From the NCBI GenBank assembly GCA_016707705.1, contig JADJHD010000012.1, positions 62,001 to 126,000 on the forward strand: a DNA stretch of 64,000 bases. The letters run 5' to 3'. This stretch comes from Bacteroidales bacterium (GTDB taxonomy: Bacteria; Bacteroidota; Bacteroidia; Bacteroidales; UBA4417). A program made the position numbers and the translations under genes. The notes under the pieces were generated by a model. The model was given only the letters and a program-made list of their open reading frames with translations, was not told where the DNA came from and did not search any database. This document shows positions 1 through 7,905 of the stretch, in pieces. Each line of letters starts with the position of its first letter. The stretch's first letter is position 1.

Positions 1-453
1 AATGATATTGTTGACAGCGATAAACAGGCTAAAAGAGATGCTACCTCCGGTTCCTTGCCCAATGTTTTTCTTTTGAAAGCCCGGTTGCTCTTCGATGGGG
101 GATATTATGAGAAGTCCATTGCTGAGCTTGGAAAGTTTAACTCTTCCCCTGAATCCTCAGATCCCAGGTTCAAACTTGAATACACCTACAGGATGGGAAG
201 GGTATGCGATGACTGGGGCCGAATCCCGGAAGCTATAACATGGTACGAACGAACAGTAAATGAAGGGAAGGATAAGGATCTTTATTTTGCACCCAATGCA
301 GCCCTGCACCTTGGATTGATTTATGAACGTGCCGGGAAGAAAACTCTGGCTGAAAAATACTACCGTTCCTGTCTTGATATGGACTTTACCGATTATAGTT
401 TCAGCATTAGCCAGAAAGCTAAAGCAGGATTGAATCGACTTAAAGGAAAATAG
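1..453 (+). CDS. TPR-repeat protein, C-terminal part (5' truncated by window edge)
   Basis: The reading frame is open from the first base (N-D-I-V-D-S...) and ends with TAG at 451-453, so the gene begins upstream of the window. The visible 150 residues form helical pairs typical of tetratricopeptide repeats: one unit around GGYYEKSIAEL, one around WGRIPEAITWYERTV, and one around AGKKTLAEKYYRSCL. TPR arrays are protein-interaction scaffolds, and no catalytic motif is visible here. The internal TTG at 55 could be taken for a start, but the frame continues in front of it with the same amino-acid character. The gene converges with the gldB-like gene, with only 15 bases between the two stop codons. 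The function of the full protein cannot be read from this fragment. Confidence 0.75.
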   Translation, partial: NDIVDSDKQAKRDATSGSLPNVFLLKARLLFDGGYYEKSIAELGKFNSSPESSDPRFKLEYTYRMGRVCDDWGRIPEAITWYERTVNEGKDKDLYFAPNAALHLGLIYERAGKKTLAEKYYRSCLDMDFTDYSFSISQKAKAGLNRLKGK

Positions 454-473
454 TTATCAGTCAGGTAACTATT
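449..473. terminator. Hairpin spanning both stops of convergent genes
   Basis: AATAGTTA (449-456) pairs perfectly with TAACTATT (466-473) around a 9-base loop. The stem contains the stop codons of both convergent genes. A-rich sequence lies on the left and T-rich on the right, so it could work as a weak bidirectional terminator. The stem is short and AT-rich, so this is tentative. Confidence 0.3.
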
Positions 474-1467
474 TATGCGGCTTGTATTTGGAACCTTCCA
501 GGATAGCCTGCGAATCCATGTTCTTCATCAAATCAGGAAGTTTCACTGATAAGTTATTCTGCATATAGGCATTAACTATCTGCCATCCTACCCATTCTCC
601 CAAACGTCCGGGAGAAGTTTGGTCAAATCCTGACGTGAATGGTGCATCCGACATGAACTTACTGGTCACCTTCGGATCACTGCTGAAAAGTGCTTGATTC
701 CCAACTATGAACGACCATATATTGGCTTCATTTGAAGAACACCATTCAAGTTTGCTGGCCTCATAACCAATCTTGAATTCGTCGGCAGTCTCCGGTATCA
801 CCTGATCAATAAAATATAATGCTTTCCCGGCCCTAATCATTTGGTCTATCAGGCTTTGCTTGTTTTCATCAAATGGGATCAGGCTATCAGAAATTGCATG
901 CAAACATACTGGTAGCAGATTGTCCTTGTTTAGTCGGGCCCTCAGGTAAACTGGGATTCCTGCCTTTTCATAAGCGGGCTCATCTTTCCCAAGAAAAAGA
1001 TCCAGACTTATAGCCATGACAGTATCAGAATAAATTACTGGCAATTCCAGATCAAGCCCTGATACATAGGTAAAAACTTCCGGATATTTTAAACCGGGAT
1101 ACCAGGTCCGGATTTTGGAAAACGACTTGTCAAGCTGTGCTTTCAATACGGCTGGGTCAGGATAGCTGCGCGACACAAGCGTATATAACTCCCTCACATT
1201 GGTATCAGTGATGAAATTGTAAATCCGCAGTATATTCATGGTATCCTGCCAGTCATTGCCCAGAAAATATTTGTATTCAGGGAAAAGACTTGCCATTCCT
1301 GTCTTGAGATCATGGATAGGTAAATCAAACAAGGCTTTTTCATAGCGATGTATCAGTATCTCTGACCTCTGAAACTTTACAGGAGCTGGTTTAACGTTAT
1401 CTTGCTGGAAGTTGCAGGCTGTAACTATCAGTCCAGCCAATACTAGCATACAAATGAATCGGTACAT
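469..1467 (-). CDS. gldB: GldB-like gliding-motility / T9SS-associated lipoprotein
   Basis: This 332-residue protein has an N-terminal signal ending in a lipobox (VTAC, Cys18), so it should be a lipidated envelope protein. The C-terminal third carries the stretch GRLGEWVGWQIVNAYM, close to the conserved GRxGxWxGWQIVxxYM block of the GldB family, and the length matches that family. In Flavobacterium johnsoniae GldB is an essential lipoprotein of the gliding/type IX secretion apparatus, and gldB often lies near nadE; nadE is about 2 kb away here. No gldC is adjacent. Two dyad-symmetric sequences lie just upstream (1507-1525 and 1540-1555). Family assignment is fairly secure; a role in actual gliding is inference, since non-gliding Bacteroidales also carry the gene. 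Confidence 0.78.
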   Translation of the reverse strand: MYRFICMLVLAGLIVTACNFQQDNVKPAPVKFQRSEILIHRYEKALFDLPIHDLKTGMASLFPEYKYFLGNDWQDTMNILRIYNFITDTNVRELYTLVSRSYPDPAVLKAQLDKSFSKIRTWYPGLKYPEVFTYVSGLDLELPVIYSDTVMAISLDLFLGKDEPAYEKAGIPVYLRARLNKDNLLPVCLHAISDSLIPFDENKQSLIDQMIRAGKALYFIDQVIPETADEFKIGYEASKLEWCSSNEANIWSFIVGNQALFSSDPKVTSKFMSDAPFTSGFDQTSPGRLGEWVGWQIVNAYMQNNLSVKLPDLMKNMDSQAILEGSKYKPHK

Positions 1468-1539
1468 ACGATGTGTTCAAGTGAGTTGGGTCCTTGGAGG
1501 AGTAGCTATCTGATGATGACAGATATCATTGCCGCCCCT

Positions 1540-1555
1540 TTTACCTTAAGGTAAA
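1540..1555. promoter_or_regulatory. Perfect 16-bp palindrome upstream of gldB
   Basis: TTTACCTTAAGGTAAA is a perfect palindrome. A second dyad, TATCTG / CAGATA, lies at 1507-1525. Both sit in the gap between the end of the barrel gene and the gldB start. They could be an operator for gldB or a termination structure for the upstream gene. There is no T-tract. Confidence 0.3.
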
Positions 1556-1606
1556 TGCACCGCAAAATTAGGAAAGTATTTTGTAAAGGAATAGGAACTT
1601 CTTCAA

Positions 1607-2209
1607 TTATAGCAATTTGATACCTAAACTGACATTGAAGAGGTTGTTTTTGAGACTAAAATCTTTCTCGCCTGTATAAAGGTTGTCAACACCAATCTCA
1701 TATCTTACATCAATTGTTATCATGCTGACATCTATTCCTCCTCCCATCTGAACTGACCAATTCGTTTCCTTCAGATCTTCCTTTGATTGTATAGGAAAGG
1801 ATGTTAATAGTCCGGATGGTGATTTAATCACGGTCTCTGAAACAAATGACATGCATGGTCCTGCCATTAGCCTCACATTTGCAATACCCAGATTTATAGC
1901 TCTTATGCCAACAAGAACTGGTACGGTAATGGATTTGAGCTTGATTTCCTGAATACCTAAATCACCAATGCTGATTTTTCCACCTTTTATAACATAATTT
2001 GCCTCTGGCTGTATATAGATTTTCTTGCCAATCCTCATAAATGCCCCAAACTGAAGCGATCCTCTCGCATCGGAAGTGATGGAATCAAAATCAGTGCTGA
2101 GCCTGTTTGAATTATACCCGATCTTTGGCCCAATACTAAACCCGGGTACCTGACTGTTTGCCAGAAAAGCAAAAGAAATAAGGAAAATTGCAAGAATGAT
2201 CTTTTTCAT
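1607..2209 (-). CDS. PorT-family outer-membrane beta-barrel protein
   Basis: The 200-residue product starts with a cleavable signal peptide (MKKIILAIFLISFAFLANSQ). What follows is an alternating hydrophobic/polar pattern with a GxxxGYN-type first strand (FSIGPKIGYNSNRLS), repeated aromatic-tipped strands and a C-terminal hydrophobic end. This is the PorT / OMP_b-brl_2 type of eight-stranded barrel common in Bacteroidota. It has no known enzymatic motif and its specific role is unknown. PorT itself is a T9SS component, but this large family has many unrelated members, so no symbol is assigned. The next gene on the plus strand (2587) encodes a similar barrel and is divergent from it. Confidence 0.65.
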   Translation of the reverse strand: MKKIILAIFLISFAFLANSQVPGFSIGPKIGYNSNRLSTDFDSITSDARGSLQFGAFMRIGKKIYIQPEANYVIKGGKISIGDLGIQEIKLKSITVPVLVGIRAINLGIANVRLMAGPCMSFVSETVIKSPSGLLTSFPIQSKEDLKETNWSVQMGGGIDVSMITIDVRYEIGVDNLYTGEKDFSLKNNLFNVSLGIKLL

Positions 2210-2586
2210 GTTTTTAAAACCTTTTCTTCAATAACGTGAATCAAAGATACTTATTTTAATTCGTCACTCCATTCTTCAACCTGCCACCTGCCTTGTGTTT
2301 GATACAGTCTTGTCAGTTTTTCTTTCAAACAGAATAACCTTTTTAATTTTTTTACGTTGTAGTATTGATAGATATCCTTCAAGATGGTTTCATATTAAAG
2401 GATAGAACTATTGGTAATTATTTGAGTAAGCCTGAACTTTGTGCGATATTTGTAGACGGATTCACAATAAGGACAATATTTCCTTTGAAGGGTTTCATAA
2501 ATACCGTGTTGTACAGTGTTTTTTTTTACCGAAGAAGGACAAAGTATTGTTATAACACGATTTAGCCTAACTAAAATTTACTTCCT
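2210..2586. other. Divergent intergenic region, no gene seen
   Basis: This 377-base AT-rich stretch lies between two divergent barrel genes. It holds the candidate -7 box at 2242-2249 for the left gene. A 66-codon open frame at 2365-2565 has no credible start context or family resemblance and is not called. No strong hairpin or RNA gene is visible. Confidence 0.5.
2242..2249 (-). promoter_or_regulatory. Putative -7 box (TATCTTTG) for the barrel gene
   Basis: Read on the minus strand this is TATCTTTG, matching the Bacteroidota TAnnTTTG -7 consensus about 30 bases before the ATG at 2209. No TTG/TTTG lies at the usual 19-21 base spacing upstream, so it is a half match only. Confidence 0.35.
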
Positions 2587-3270
2587 ATGAAAGCAAGATT
2601 ATCCATTATTCTGGTAACTTTTCTGGTAATTCTGAGCAGTTCCTCTTTTGCTCAATTCAAAAAATACACTTTCGGACTAAAAGCTGCACCTCATGTTGGC
2701 TGGATGAAACCCAACCTCGACAATTATGAAGGTAATGGTGCTAAACTTGGATTCGGCTGGGGATTCATTTCAGAATTCGGTTTCTCTGAAAATCATTGCC
2801 TCACCTCTGGCTTCAATGTTATCTTCAGTGGCGGAAACCTGAAATTCCCTACATCCGTTGACTCAATTCCTGCTCAGGGAACTATGAGTCGTTCCTACTA
2901 CCTCAAAAGCATCGAAATACCGCTTACCCTTAAAATGCGCACCAATACCATAGGTTCAATGAGGTACTATGGACAAATTGGCTTGGGTACATCTTTCAGG
3001 ATTGGTGCTAAAAAAGCTGATGAGTTTACCTATAATTCTACTACTATCAGTGCCGAAAAAGCTACCTACGAAAAGGTATCATTCCTCCGCGAATCTCTGA
3101 TTATTGGTCTGGGTGGCGAATACACACTGGATGCCGGGACTACCCTTAGCGTTGGTCTTGCCCTGAATAATGGCTTTACTGACATGCTTACCGATAAAAA
3201 TAACCTGACAGCAAAAAAGGAAAAAGCAACTGCCAATTTTGTTGAATTGAACCTGGCTGTTCTCTTTTAG
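2587..3270 (+). CDS. Outer-membrane beta-barrel protein (PorT-type)
   Basis: This 227-residue protein has a clear signal peptide (MKARLSIILVTFLVILSSSSFAQ) and then the amphipathic strands of a small outer-membrane barrel. These include FGLKAAPHVGWMKPN near the start, YYGQIGLGTSFRIGAKK in the middle, and a final strand ending in hydrophobic residues and Phe (FVELNLAVLF), a typical barrel-assembly C-terminus. It belongs to the broad PorT-like family. It stands alone between the divergent barrel gene and nadE, so the neighbourhood gives no substrate or partner. Structural role, small-molecule porin or adhesion are all possible. Confidence 0.65.
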   Translation: MKARLSIILVTFLVILSSSSFAQFKKYTFGLKAAPHVGWMKPNLDNYEGNGAKLGFGWGFISEFGFSENHCLTSGFNVIFSGGNLKFPTSVDSIPAQGTMSRSYYLKSIEIPLTLKMRTNTIGSMRYYGQIGLGTSFRIGAKKADEFTYNSTTISAEKATYEKVSFLRESLIIGLGGEYTLDAGTTLSVGLALNNGFTDMLTDKNNLTAKKEKATANFVELNLAVLF

Positions 3271-3345
3271 CCTCTTTTCTAATCATCGGTGCTTATTTTC
3301 CTGATTGTATTTGACCAGCCTGGCTGTCGGTTTAGCTGATTGTTA

Positions 3346-3353
3346 TAAATTTG
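3346..3353 (+). promoter_or_regulatory. Putative -7 box (TAAATTTG) for nadE
   Basis: TAAATTTG matches the TAnnTTTG consensus about 50 bases before the nadE ATG. I see no TTG/TTTG at 19-21 bases upstream, so confidence is limited. Confidence 0.35.
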
Positions 3354-3402
3354 ATTCTTTCAGCGAAGGGTAGTTGGATTAATTAGCTTCTGAATAAAGA
3401 AT

Positions 3403-5055
3403 ATGAAAATCGCACTGGTTCAATCAAATTATATTATCGGTGACTTTGAGCAGAACACCGCAAAAATTATTGGAAATATCCGAAAAGCCCGCCAGCAAGG
3501 GGCTGATTTGGTGATTTTTGCTGAGCTGTCGGTTTGTGGTTATCCCCCACGCGATTTTCTTGAATTTGATGACTTTATTGACCGTTGCGACAAGGCTGTT
3601 CAGCAAATAGCTGATGAATGCATCGGTATAGGGGCAATAGTCGGGGCCCCTACCCGAAATCCAAACCCTAAGGGCAAACCTTTATTTAACTCAGCCCTTC
3701 TGATTGCTGAAGGTGAGATTGTTGCCTCCGCCCATAAAGCTCTTCTGCCTACCTATGATATTTTCGATGAATACAGGTATTTTGAGCCGAACAGATCATT
3801 CAACATAGTAAATTTCAAGGGACTGCCTCTTGCCCTCACAATTTGTGAAGACCTTTGGAATATTGGGCCGGATCCACTCTATGTTTCCAATCCAATGGAT
3901 GAGCTGATAAAGCAATCTCCTGCATTAATGGTTAATATAGCTGCTTCGCCATTTCATTGGAATCAGGAAAAGGAAAGAAATGCCGTTCTTGCTGGCAATG
4001 CCATCAAATATGAGATCCCACTTATCTATGTTAATCAGGTAGGAGCCCAGACTGAACTGCTCTTTGATGGTAATTCCAAAGCATTGGATGAAAAGGGAAA
4101 CCAGCTCCTTAAACTTGCTGACTTTGAAGAGGATTATCAAATTCTGGAATTGAATATTCTTAATGGAAAAGCTGTTCCTTCTCCAAAGGCGTATGTTAAT
4201 TCTTTGGATAAGCCAAAACCCAGGCTTATTCATGATGCTCTGGTAATGGGTATCCGTGACTACTTCAGGAAAATGGGCTTCACTAAAGCTATTCTGGGGC
4301 TCTCAGGTGGTATCGACTCTGCTGTTACCCTTGTTTTGGCTGCTGAAGCTTTGGGCCCTGAAAATACAAGAGCTATCCTGCTTCCTTCCGGCTTCTCGTC
4401 ATCTCATTCAATTGAGGATGCAAAAGCTCTTGCCGTGAACCTGGGTTCTCCCTATGATATTATTGGTATTCAGGATAGTTTCGAAAATATTGAATCTACA
4501 CTGAACCCCTTTTTTGACGGGTTACCCTTTAATATTGCCGAAGAGAATATTCAGGCAAGACTCAGGGCAGTCATCCTCATGGCAATGGCTAATAAGTTTG
4601 GCTATATTTTGCTCAATACCTCCAATAAAAGTGAAGCTGCCGTTGGCTATGGAACTCTTTATGGAGATATGTGCGGAGGAATTTCCGTTCTGGGAGATGT
4701 CTATAAAACAGAGGTGTATGAATTGGCTGACTATATCAACCGTGATAAGGAAATAATACCGGTAAATACGATCATCAAGCCGCCCTCTGCTGAGTTAAGA
4801 CCTGATCAGAAGGACAGCGACTCCTTGCCTGATTATGCAATACTTGATGCTATACTTTACTCCTATATAGAACAGAGAATGGGCCCTTCCTCAATAATTC
4901 GTGAAGGCTTCAATGCTGATACTGTTTATCGTGTACTTAAAATGGTAAACATGAACGAATGGAAGCGACACCAAACGCCTCCTATTCTCAGGGTATCTAC
5001 TAAAGCTTTTGGCTCAGGACGAAGAATGCCAATTGTTGGGAGATATTTATCCTAA
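3403..5055 (+). CDS. nadE: Glutamine-dependent NAD+ synthetase
   Basis: Converts deamido-NAD to NAD+ with ATP, using ammonia released from glutamine; the last step of NAD synthesis, in the cytosol. The N-terminal half (about 1-260) is a nitrilase-type glutaminase with the Glu-Lys-Cys triad at Glu41 (IFAELS), Lys112 (SAHKALLP) and Cys148 (TICEDLW). The C-terminal half is the synthetase with the ATP pyrophosphatase loop SGGIDS at 301-306. The 550-residue length fits the two-domain bacterial enzyme. The ATG start opens directly into the first nitrilase strand (MKIALVQSNY). It lies about 2 kb from gldB, a neighbourhood known in other Bacteroidota. The assignment is firm. Confidence 0.96.
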   Translation: MKIALVQSNYIIGDFEQNTAKIIGNIRKARQQGADLVIFAELSVCGYPPRDFLEFDDFIDRCDKAVQQIADECIGIGAIVGAPTRNPNPKGKPLFNSALLIAEGEIVASAHKALLPTYDIFDEYRYFEPNRSFNIVNFKGLPLALTICEDLWNIGPDPLYVSNPMDELIKQSPALMVNIAASPFHWNQEKERNAVLAGNAIKYEIPLIYVNQVGAQTELLFDGNSKALDEKGNQLLKLADFEEDYQILELNILNGKAVPSPKAYVNSLDKPKPRLIHDALVMGIRDYFRKMGFTKAILGLSGGIDSAVTLVLAAEALGPENTRAILLPSGFSSSHSIEDAKALAVNLGSPYDIIGIQDSFENIESTLNPFFDGLPFNIAEENIQARLRAVILMAMANKFGYILLNTSNKSEAAVGYGTLYGDMCGGISVLGDVYKTEVYELADYINRDKEIIPVNTIIKPPSAELRPDQKDSDSLPDYAILDAILYSYIEQRMGPSSIIREGFNADTVYRVLKMVNMNEWKRHQTPPILRVSTKAFGSGRRMPIVGRYLS

Positions 5056-5250
5056 AGGACTGTAAGCTTGGTCTTGTTGATGCTGTAAAACACTAATAGG
5101 ACCCCCGCTCCCTCGTATCTTCTACGCAAGTAGGAATCCTATTCGCCAATTTAATGGTCAATACAAACTCACTTCGTCATCAAATCCGGATGACCAACAC
5201 CTCTGAAAATCTTAAGACTGACTAAGAATGCAGTCAGCACTATACTGATT
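5056..5250. other. Structured intergenic segment between convergent nadE and nifU-like genes
   Basis: Three potential hairpins fall within 195 bases. The first pairs AATAGGA (5095-5101) with TCCTATT (5137-5143), enclosing a CTAC-GCAA-GTAG tetraloop hairpin (5122-5133). The second is GTCATC/GATGAC (5176-5194). The third pairs TGACT with AGTCA around 5218-5236. None has a long T-tract. It may hold terminators for both genes or an uncharacterised RNA; no gene is seen. Confidence 0.35.
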
Positions 5251-5496
5251 TTACAGGTTGATAGCTTCTACTGATTTGATCTCGGGCAATGCCTTGCGCA
5301 TAGCTTCTTCAACACCATTCTTAAGTGTCATTCTGCTAAAGGGGCATGATCCGCAAGCTCCCTGGAGTTCAACATTTACAATGTTCTCCTTGGTTAGCTC
5401 AACAAAATTGATGTCTCCACCGTCAGCCTGAAGATAAGGCCTGATTTGCTCAATAACATTTTTTACCTTGATCTCAAGCTCTGCGTTATTGGTCAT
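5251..5496 (-). CDS. NifU-like Fe-S scaffold (Nfu domain)
   Basis: This 81-residue protein is a stand-alone NifU C-terminal (Nfu) domain. It contains the CxxC motif in GACGSCPFSRMTLKNGVE, which binds a labile [4Fe-4S] cluster for delivery to target proteins. The helix MRKALPEIKSVEAI at the C-terminus is also characteristic. It lies 41 bases downstream of the mrp/apbC-type gene on the same strand. The two proteins have related jobs in Fe-S cluster handling and are probably co-transcribed. Start and length fit the small single-domain members of the family. The assignment is secure at domain level; the client proteins are unknown. Confidence 0.9.
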   Translation of the reverse strand: MTNNAELEIKVKNVIEQIRPYLQADGGDINFVELTKENIVNVELQGACGSCPFSRMTLKNGVEEAMRKALPEIKSVEAINL

Positions 5497-5537
5497 TGTT
5501 TTGTATTTATATGGTTGGTAAATAATTTTCTCGTTAA

Positions 5538-6638
5538 TTATGATTTTATCTCAACAACCTGGGTTGGTGCTTTCTCTGAATTCCTTATCGAAACCTGCCT
5601 TACTACTTTTTCTGCCAGCTCCCTGAAAGAAGCTGAAACAGGGGAGGTTTCATCCAGGGATACCGGCCTTCCGCCATCACCTGAGTCGCAGATCCCCTGC
5701 ACAAGGGGTATTTGCCCTAGCAAAGGAATTCCAATCTCTTCTGCATATTTCTTACCGCCATCCTTGCCAAAAATATAGTACCTGTTATTTGGTAATTCTG
5801 CCGGAGTAAACCATGCCATATTCTCAATCAGTCCGAGAACAGGAACCTTGATGGCTTCCGTAGCAAACATTCCATAGGCCTTGCGTGCATCAGCCAATGC
5901 TACCTCCTGTGGTGTGGTAACAATTGCGGCCCCTGTCACTGGCACAGTTTGAACCAAAGTAAGGTGAATATCTCCGGTTCCGGGAGGCATATCAATTACC
6001 AGGTAATCCAGTTCACCCCAATCACCTCCGGTGAGCATTTGAGTGAGATAATTGGCAGCCATCGGACCCCTCCAGACCAACGCCTTTGAAGGATCTACAA
6101 AAAAACCAATGGACAGAATTTTAATCCCGTACTTTTCAAGTGGTACAAGGATTGTTCTTCCGTTTTCTTCCCTCGCTTCCGGCCTGGCATCCATCAACCC
6201 AAACATCACTGGTACCGAAGGTCCATAGATATCAGCATCAAGCAAGCCTACCTTTGCACCAAGGGATGCAAGCGAAACAGCAAGATTGGCCGAAACTGTT
6301 GATTTGCCAACACCACCTTTCCCGCTTACTACAGCAATTATATTTTTTACTCCTTTCAAAAGACTATCGCCTTCATTCCTTCGGGTAGTTGTTCGCGAAC
6401 TAACCTCAACATTTACAACTGCATAGGGGTCAATTCTGGATTGTATCGCATTGATGCAATCATTCTTCATTTTATCCTTTAGTGGACAAGCCGGGGTTGT
6501 AAGTACAAGCTTAAAACCGATAGTGTTGCCCTCTATGGATATATCTTCAATCATCCCTAAAGTAACTACATCTTTATGTAGATCAGGATCATCAACATTT
6601 TTTAAGGCATTCAGAATCTGATCTTTAGTAATCTGCAT
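5538..6638 (-). CDS. Mrp/ApbC-type P-loop Fe-S carrier ATPase with MIP18 domain
   Basis: The 366-residue protein combines an N-terminal MIP18/DUF59 domain (about 4-80, including DDPDLHKDVVTLGM) with a Mrp/NBP35-type nucleotide-binding domain. The latter has a deviant Walker A, SGKGGVGKST, at 105-114, the segment LLDADIYGPSVP and the segment YLVIDMPPGTGD. Family members bind ATP and a bridging [4Fe-4S] cluster and donate clusters to apo-proteins in the cytosol. The usual CxxC near the C-terminus is not evident: in the last 120 residues I see only a single cysteine in QGICDSGDGG. That may mean a different cluster arrangement. The downstream nifU-like gene supports the Fe-S role. Often annotated mrp or apbC. 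Confidence 0.9.
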   Translation of the reverse strand: MQITKDQILNALKNVDDPDLHKDVVTLGMIEDISIEGNTIGFKLVLTTPACPLKDKMKNDCINAIQSRIDPYAVVNVEVSSRTTTRRNEGDSLLKGVKNIIAVVSGKGGVGKSTVSANLAVSLASLGAKVGLLDADIYGPSVPVMFGLMDARPEAREENGRTILVPLEKYGIKILSIGFFVDPSKALVWRGPMAANYLTQMLTGGDWGELDYLVIDMPPGTGDIHLTLVQTVPVTGAAIVTTPQEVALADARKAYGMFATEAIKVPVLGLIENMAWFTPAELPNNRYYIFGKDGGKKYAEEIGIPLLGQIPLVQGICDSGDGGRPVSLDETSPVSASFRELAEKVVRQVSIRNSEKAPTQVVEIKS

Positions 6639-6759
6639 CTCAACAAAAATTATTTTTATTTAGAATGTGTAAAGATAATTTAATTCATATAACTCCAATT
6701 ATATTTAAGTATTTTTTGTCTTCTTTTTGTTGTACCTTGTTCATGCATTCAACTATGAT

Positions 6760-7854
6760 ATGAAAGCATTTTTCAAACCAAGACTTTTCCTTCGACCTGG
6801 AATTGTAATTTGCTGTTATTTAGTAACATTAATCTTTTTGGGTGGATTAGTTTCCTGTTCCAGGATGATAATGCCTGGACCAGCGGTTACCTATGCTGAT
6901 GGAAAGTACGATACTGAGTTTAAGGAAGGAAAAGGTTCTTCTGAATTGGCTTCAATTCTTCAATCAGTCAAAAAGGTCAATACCTATGTTCAATACAGAA
7001 CCTATGTATTTAGCAATGAAAGTCACATAACCCTGAATTCACTGGGGCAGGGCTCCCTTACTGATAAGGCCGTTGCCAGTCTGATAACTAATGAGGCTGC
7101 TTCCGGAACAGCCTTGCTGATTAAATCCTCCGACATGAGGATTGCCCTTCTAACCTGCGCCCATGTTGTTGACTTGCCCGATACAGTTATCTCCTGGTCA
7201 GAGTATAGCGACCTTCAATCCAATAAATACATTCACAGCATTTCAATTAAGGAAAAACAACGTCTCTATGTGCGGGATGTGCCGCAAAGCAATGATTATG
7301 TTTTGCTCGCTTCTGATCAGAAGAAAGATCTTGCAATAATTGGTTGTAAACTTTCCGGCGAAAATATCAGATATCCTGAAATTTTCCCATACCCTATTGG
7401 GAATTCAGATTTGCTGCAATGGGGTAGTTCTGTTATACTGGCTGGATTTCCAGCAAGTCAGTTAATGATCACAAGGGGAATAGTTAGCCTCTCTCCGGAT
7501 CCTGATGCCGGATTTCTCACGGATGCTCCTTTTAATGAAGGATTCAGCGGAGGTATTGCTTTGGCTGTAATGGACGGTGTTCCTAATTTCGAGCTTGTGG
7601 GGATTGGGAAATCAGTTTCAGCACGCACGGAATACTTTCTTAAACCGGAAAAGGAAAACTATGAATTCGCATATAATCCTTCCGTTCCCTATTCTGGAAG
7701 TGTTTATGTGAATCAGAAAAAAGACATTAATTATGGAGTTACCTGGATAGTCCCGATCAATAAAGTCATTCAGTTCTATACTGAGAATAGGAACAGCCTG
7801 ATAGGGGAAGGTTACAATATGGATGAGGTGTTCTTAAATAAAAGAATCCGGTAG
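6760..7854 (+). CDS. Trypsin-like serine protease lipoprotein
   Basis: This is a chymotrypsin-fold protease tethered by lipid. From the ATG at 6760 the protein has a long signal segment ending in a lipobox (GLVSC, Cys33). The likely triad is His135 (LLTCAHVVD), Asp190 (KKDLAIIG) and Ser263 in GFSGG, the equivalent of the classical GNSGG. The frame extends upstream to a TTG at 6727, but the ATG gives a normal lipoprotein signal, so I chose it. At 364 residues it has a protease domain with no PDZ domain, unlike HtrA/DegP. It stands alone between mrp and the minus-strand alkyltransferase-like gene. Periplasmic or surface proteolysis is inferred; the substrate is unknown. Confidence 0.7.
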   Translation: MKAFFKPRLFLRPGIVICCYLVTLIFLGGLVSCSRMIMPGPAVTYADGKYDTEFKEGKGSSELASILQSVKKVNTYVQYRTYVFSNESHITLNSLGQGSLTDKAVASLITNEAASGTALLIKSSDMRIALLTCAHVVDLPDTVISWSEYSDLQSNKYIHSISIKEKQRLYVRDVPQSNDYVLLASDQKKDLAIIGCKLSGENIRYPEIFPYPIGNSDLLQWGSSVILAGFPASQLMITRGIVSLSPDPDAGFLTDAPFNEGFSGGIALAVMDGVPNFELVGIGKSVSARTEYFLKPEKENYEFAYNPSVPYSGSVYVNQKKDINYGVTWIVPINKVIQFYTENRNSLIGEGYNMDEVFLNKRIR

Positions 7855-7905
7855 CTGCCAGGATTCTGAAAGAGGATTGTTTTTCAAGAGTCCTCCAAAA
7901 GCATT

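Noticed and set aside
2365..2565. 66-codon plus-strand frame between two divergent barrel genes
   Set aside because: No credible start, no signal peptide or family resemblance, and AT-rich composition; it is treated as intergenic.
5446..5778. 110-codon plus-strand frame opposite the nifU/mrp genes
   Set aside because: Antisense to two strongly supported Fe-S genes.
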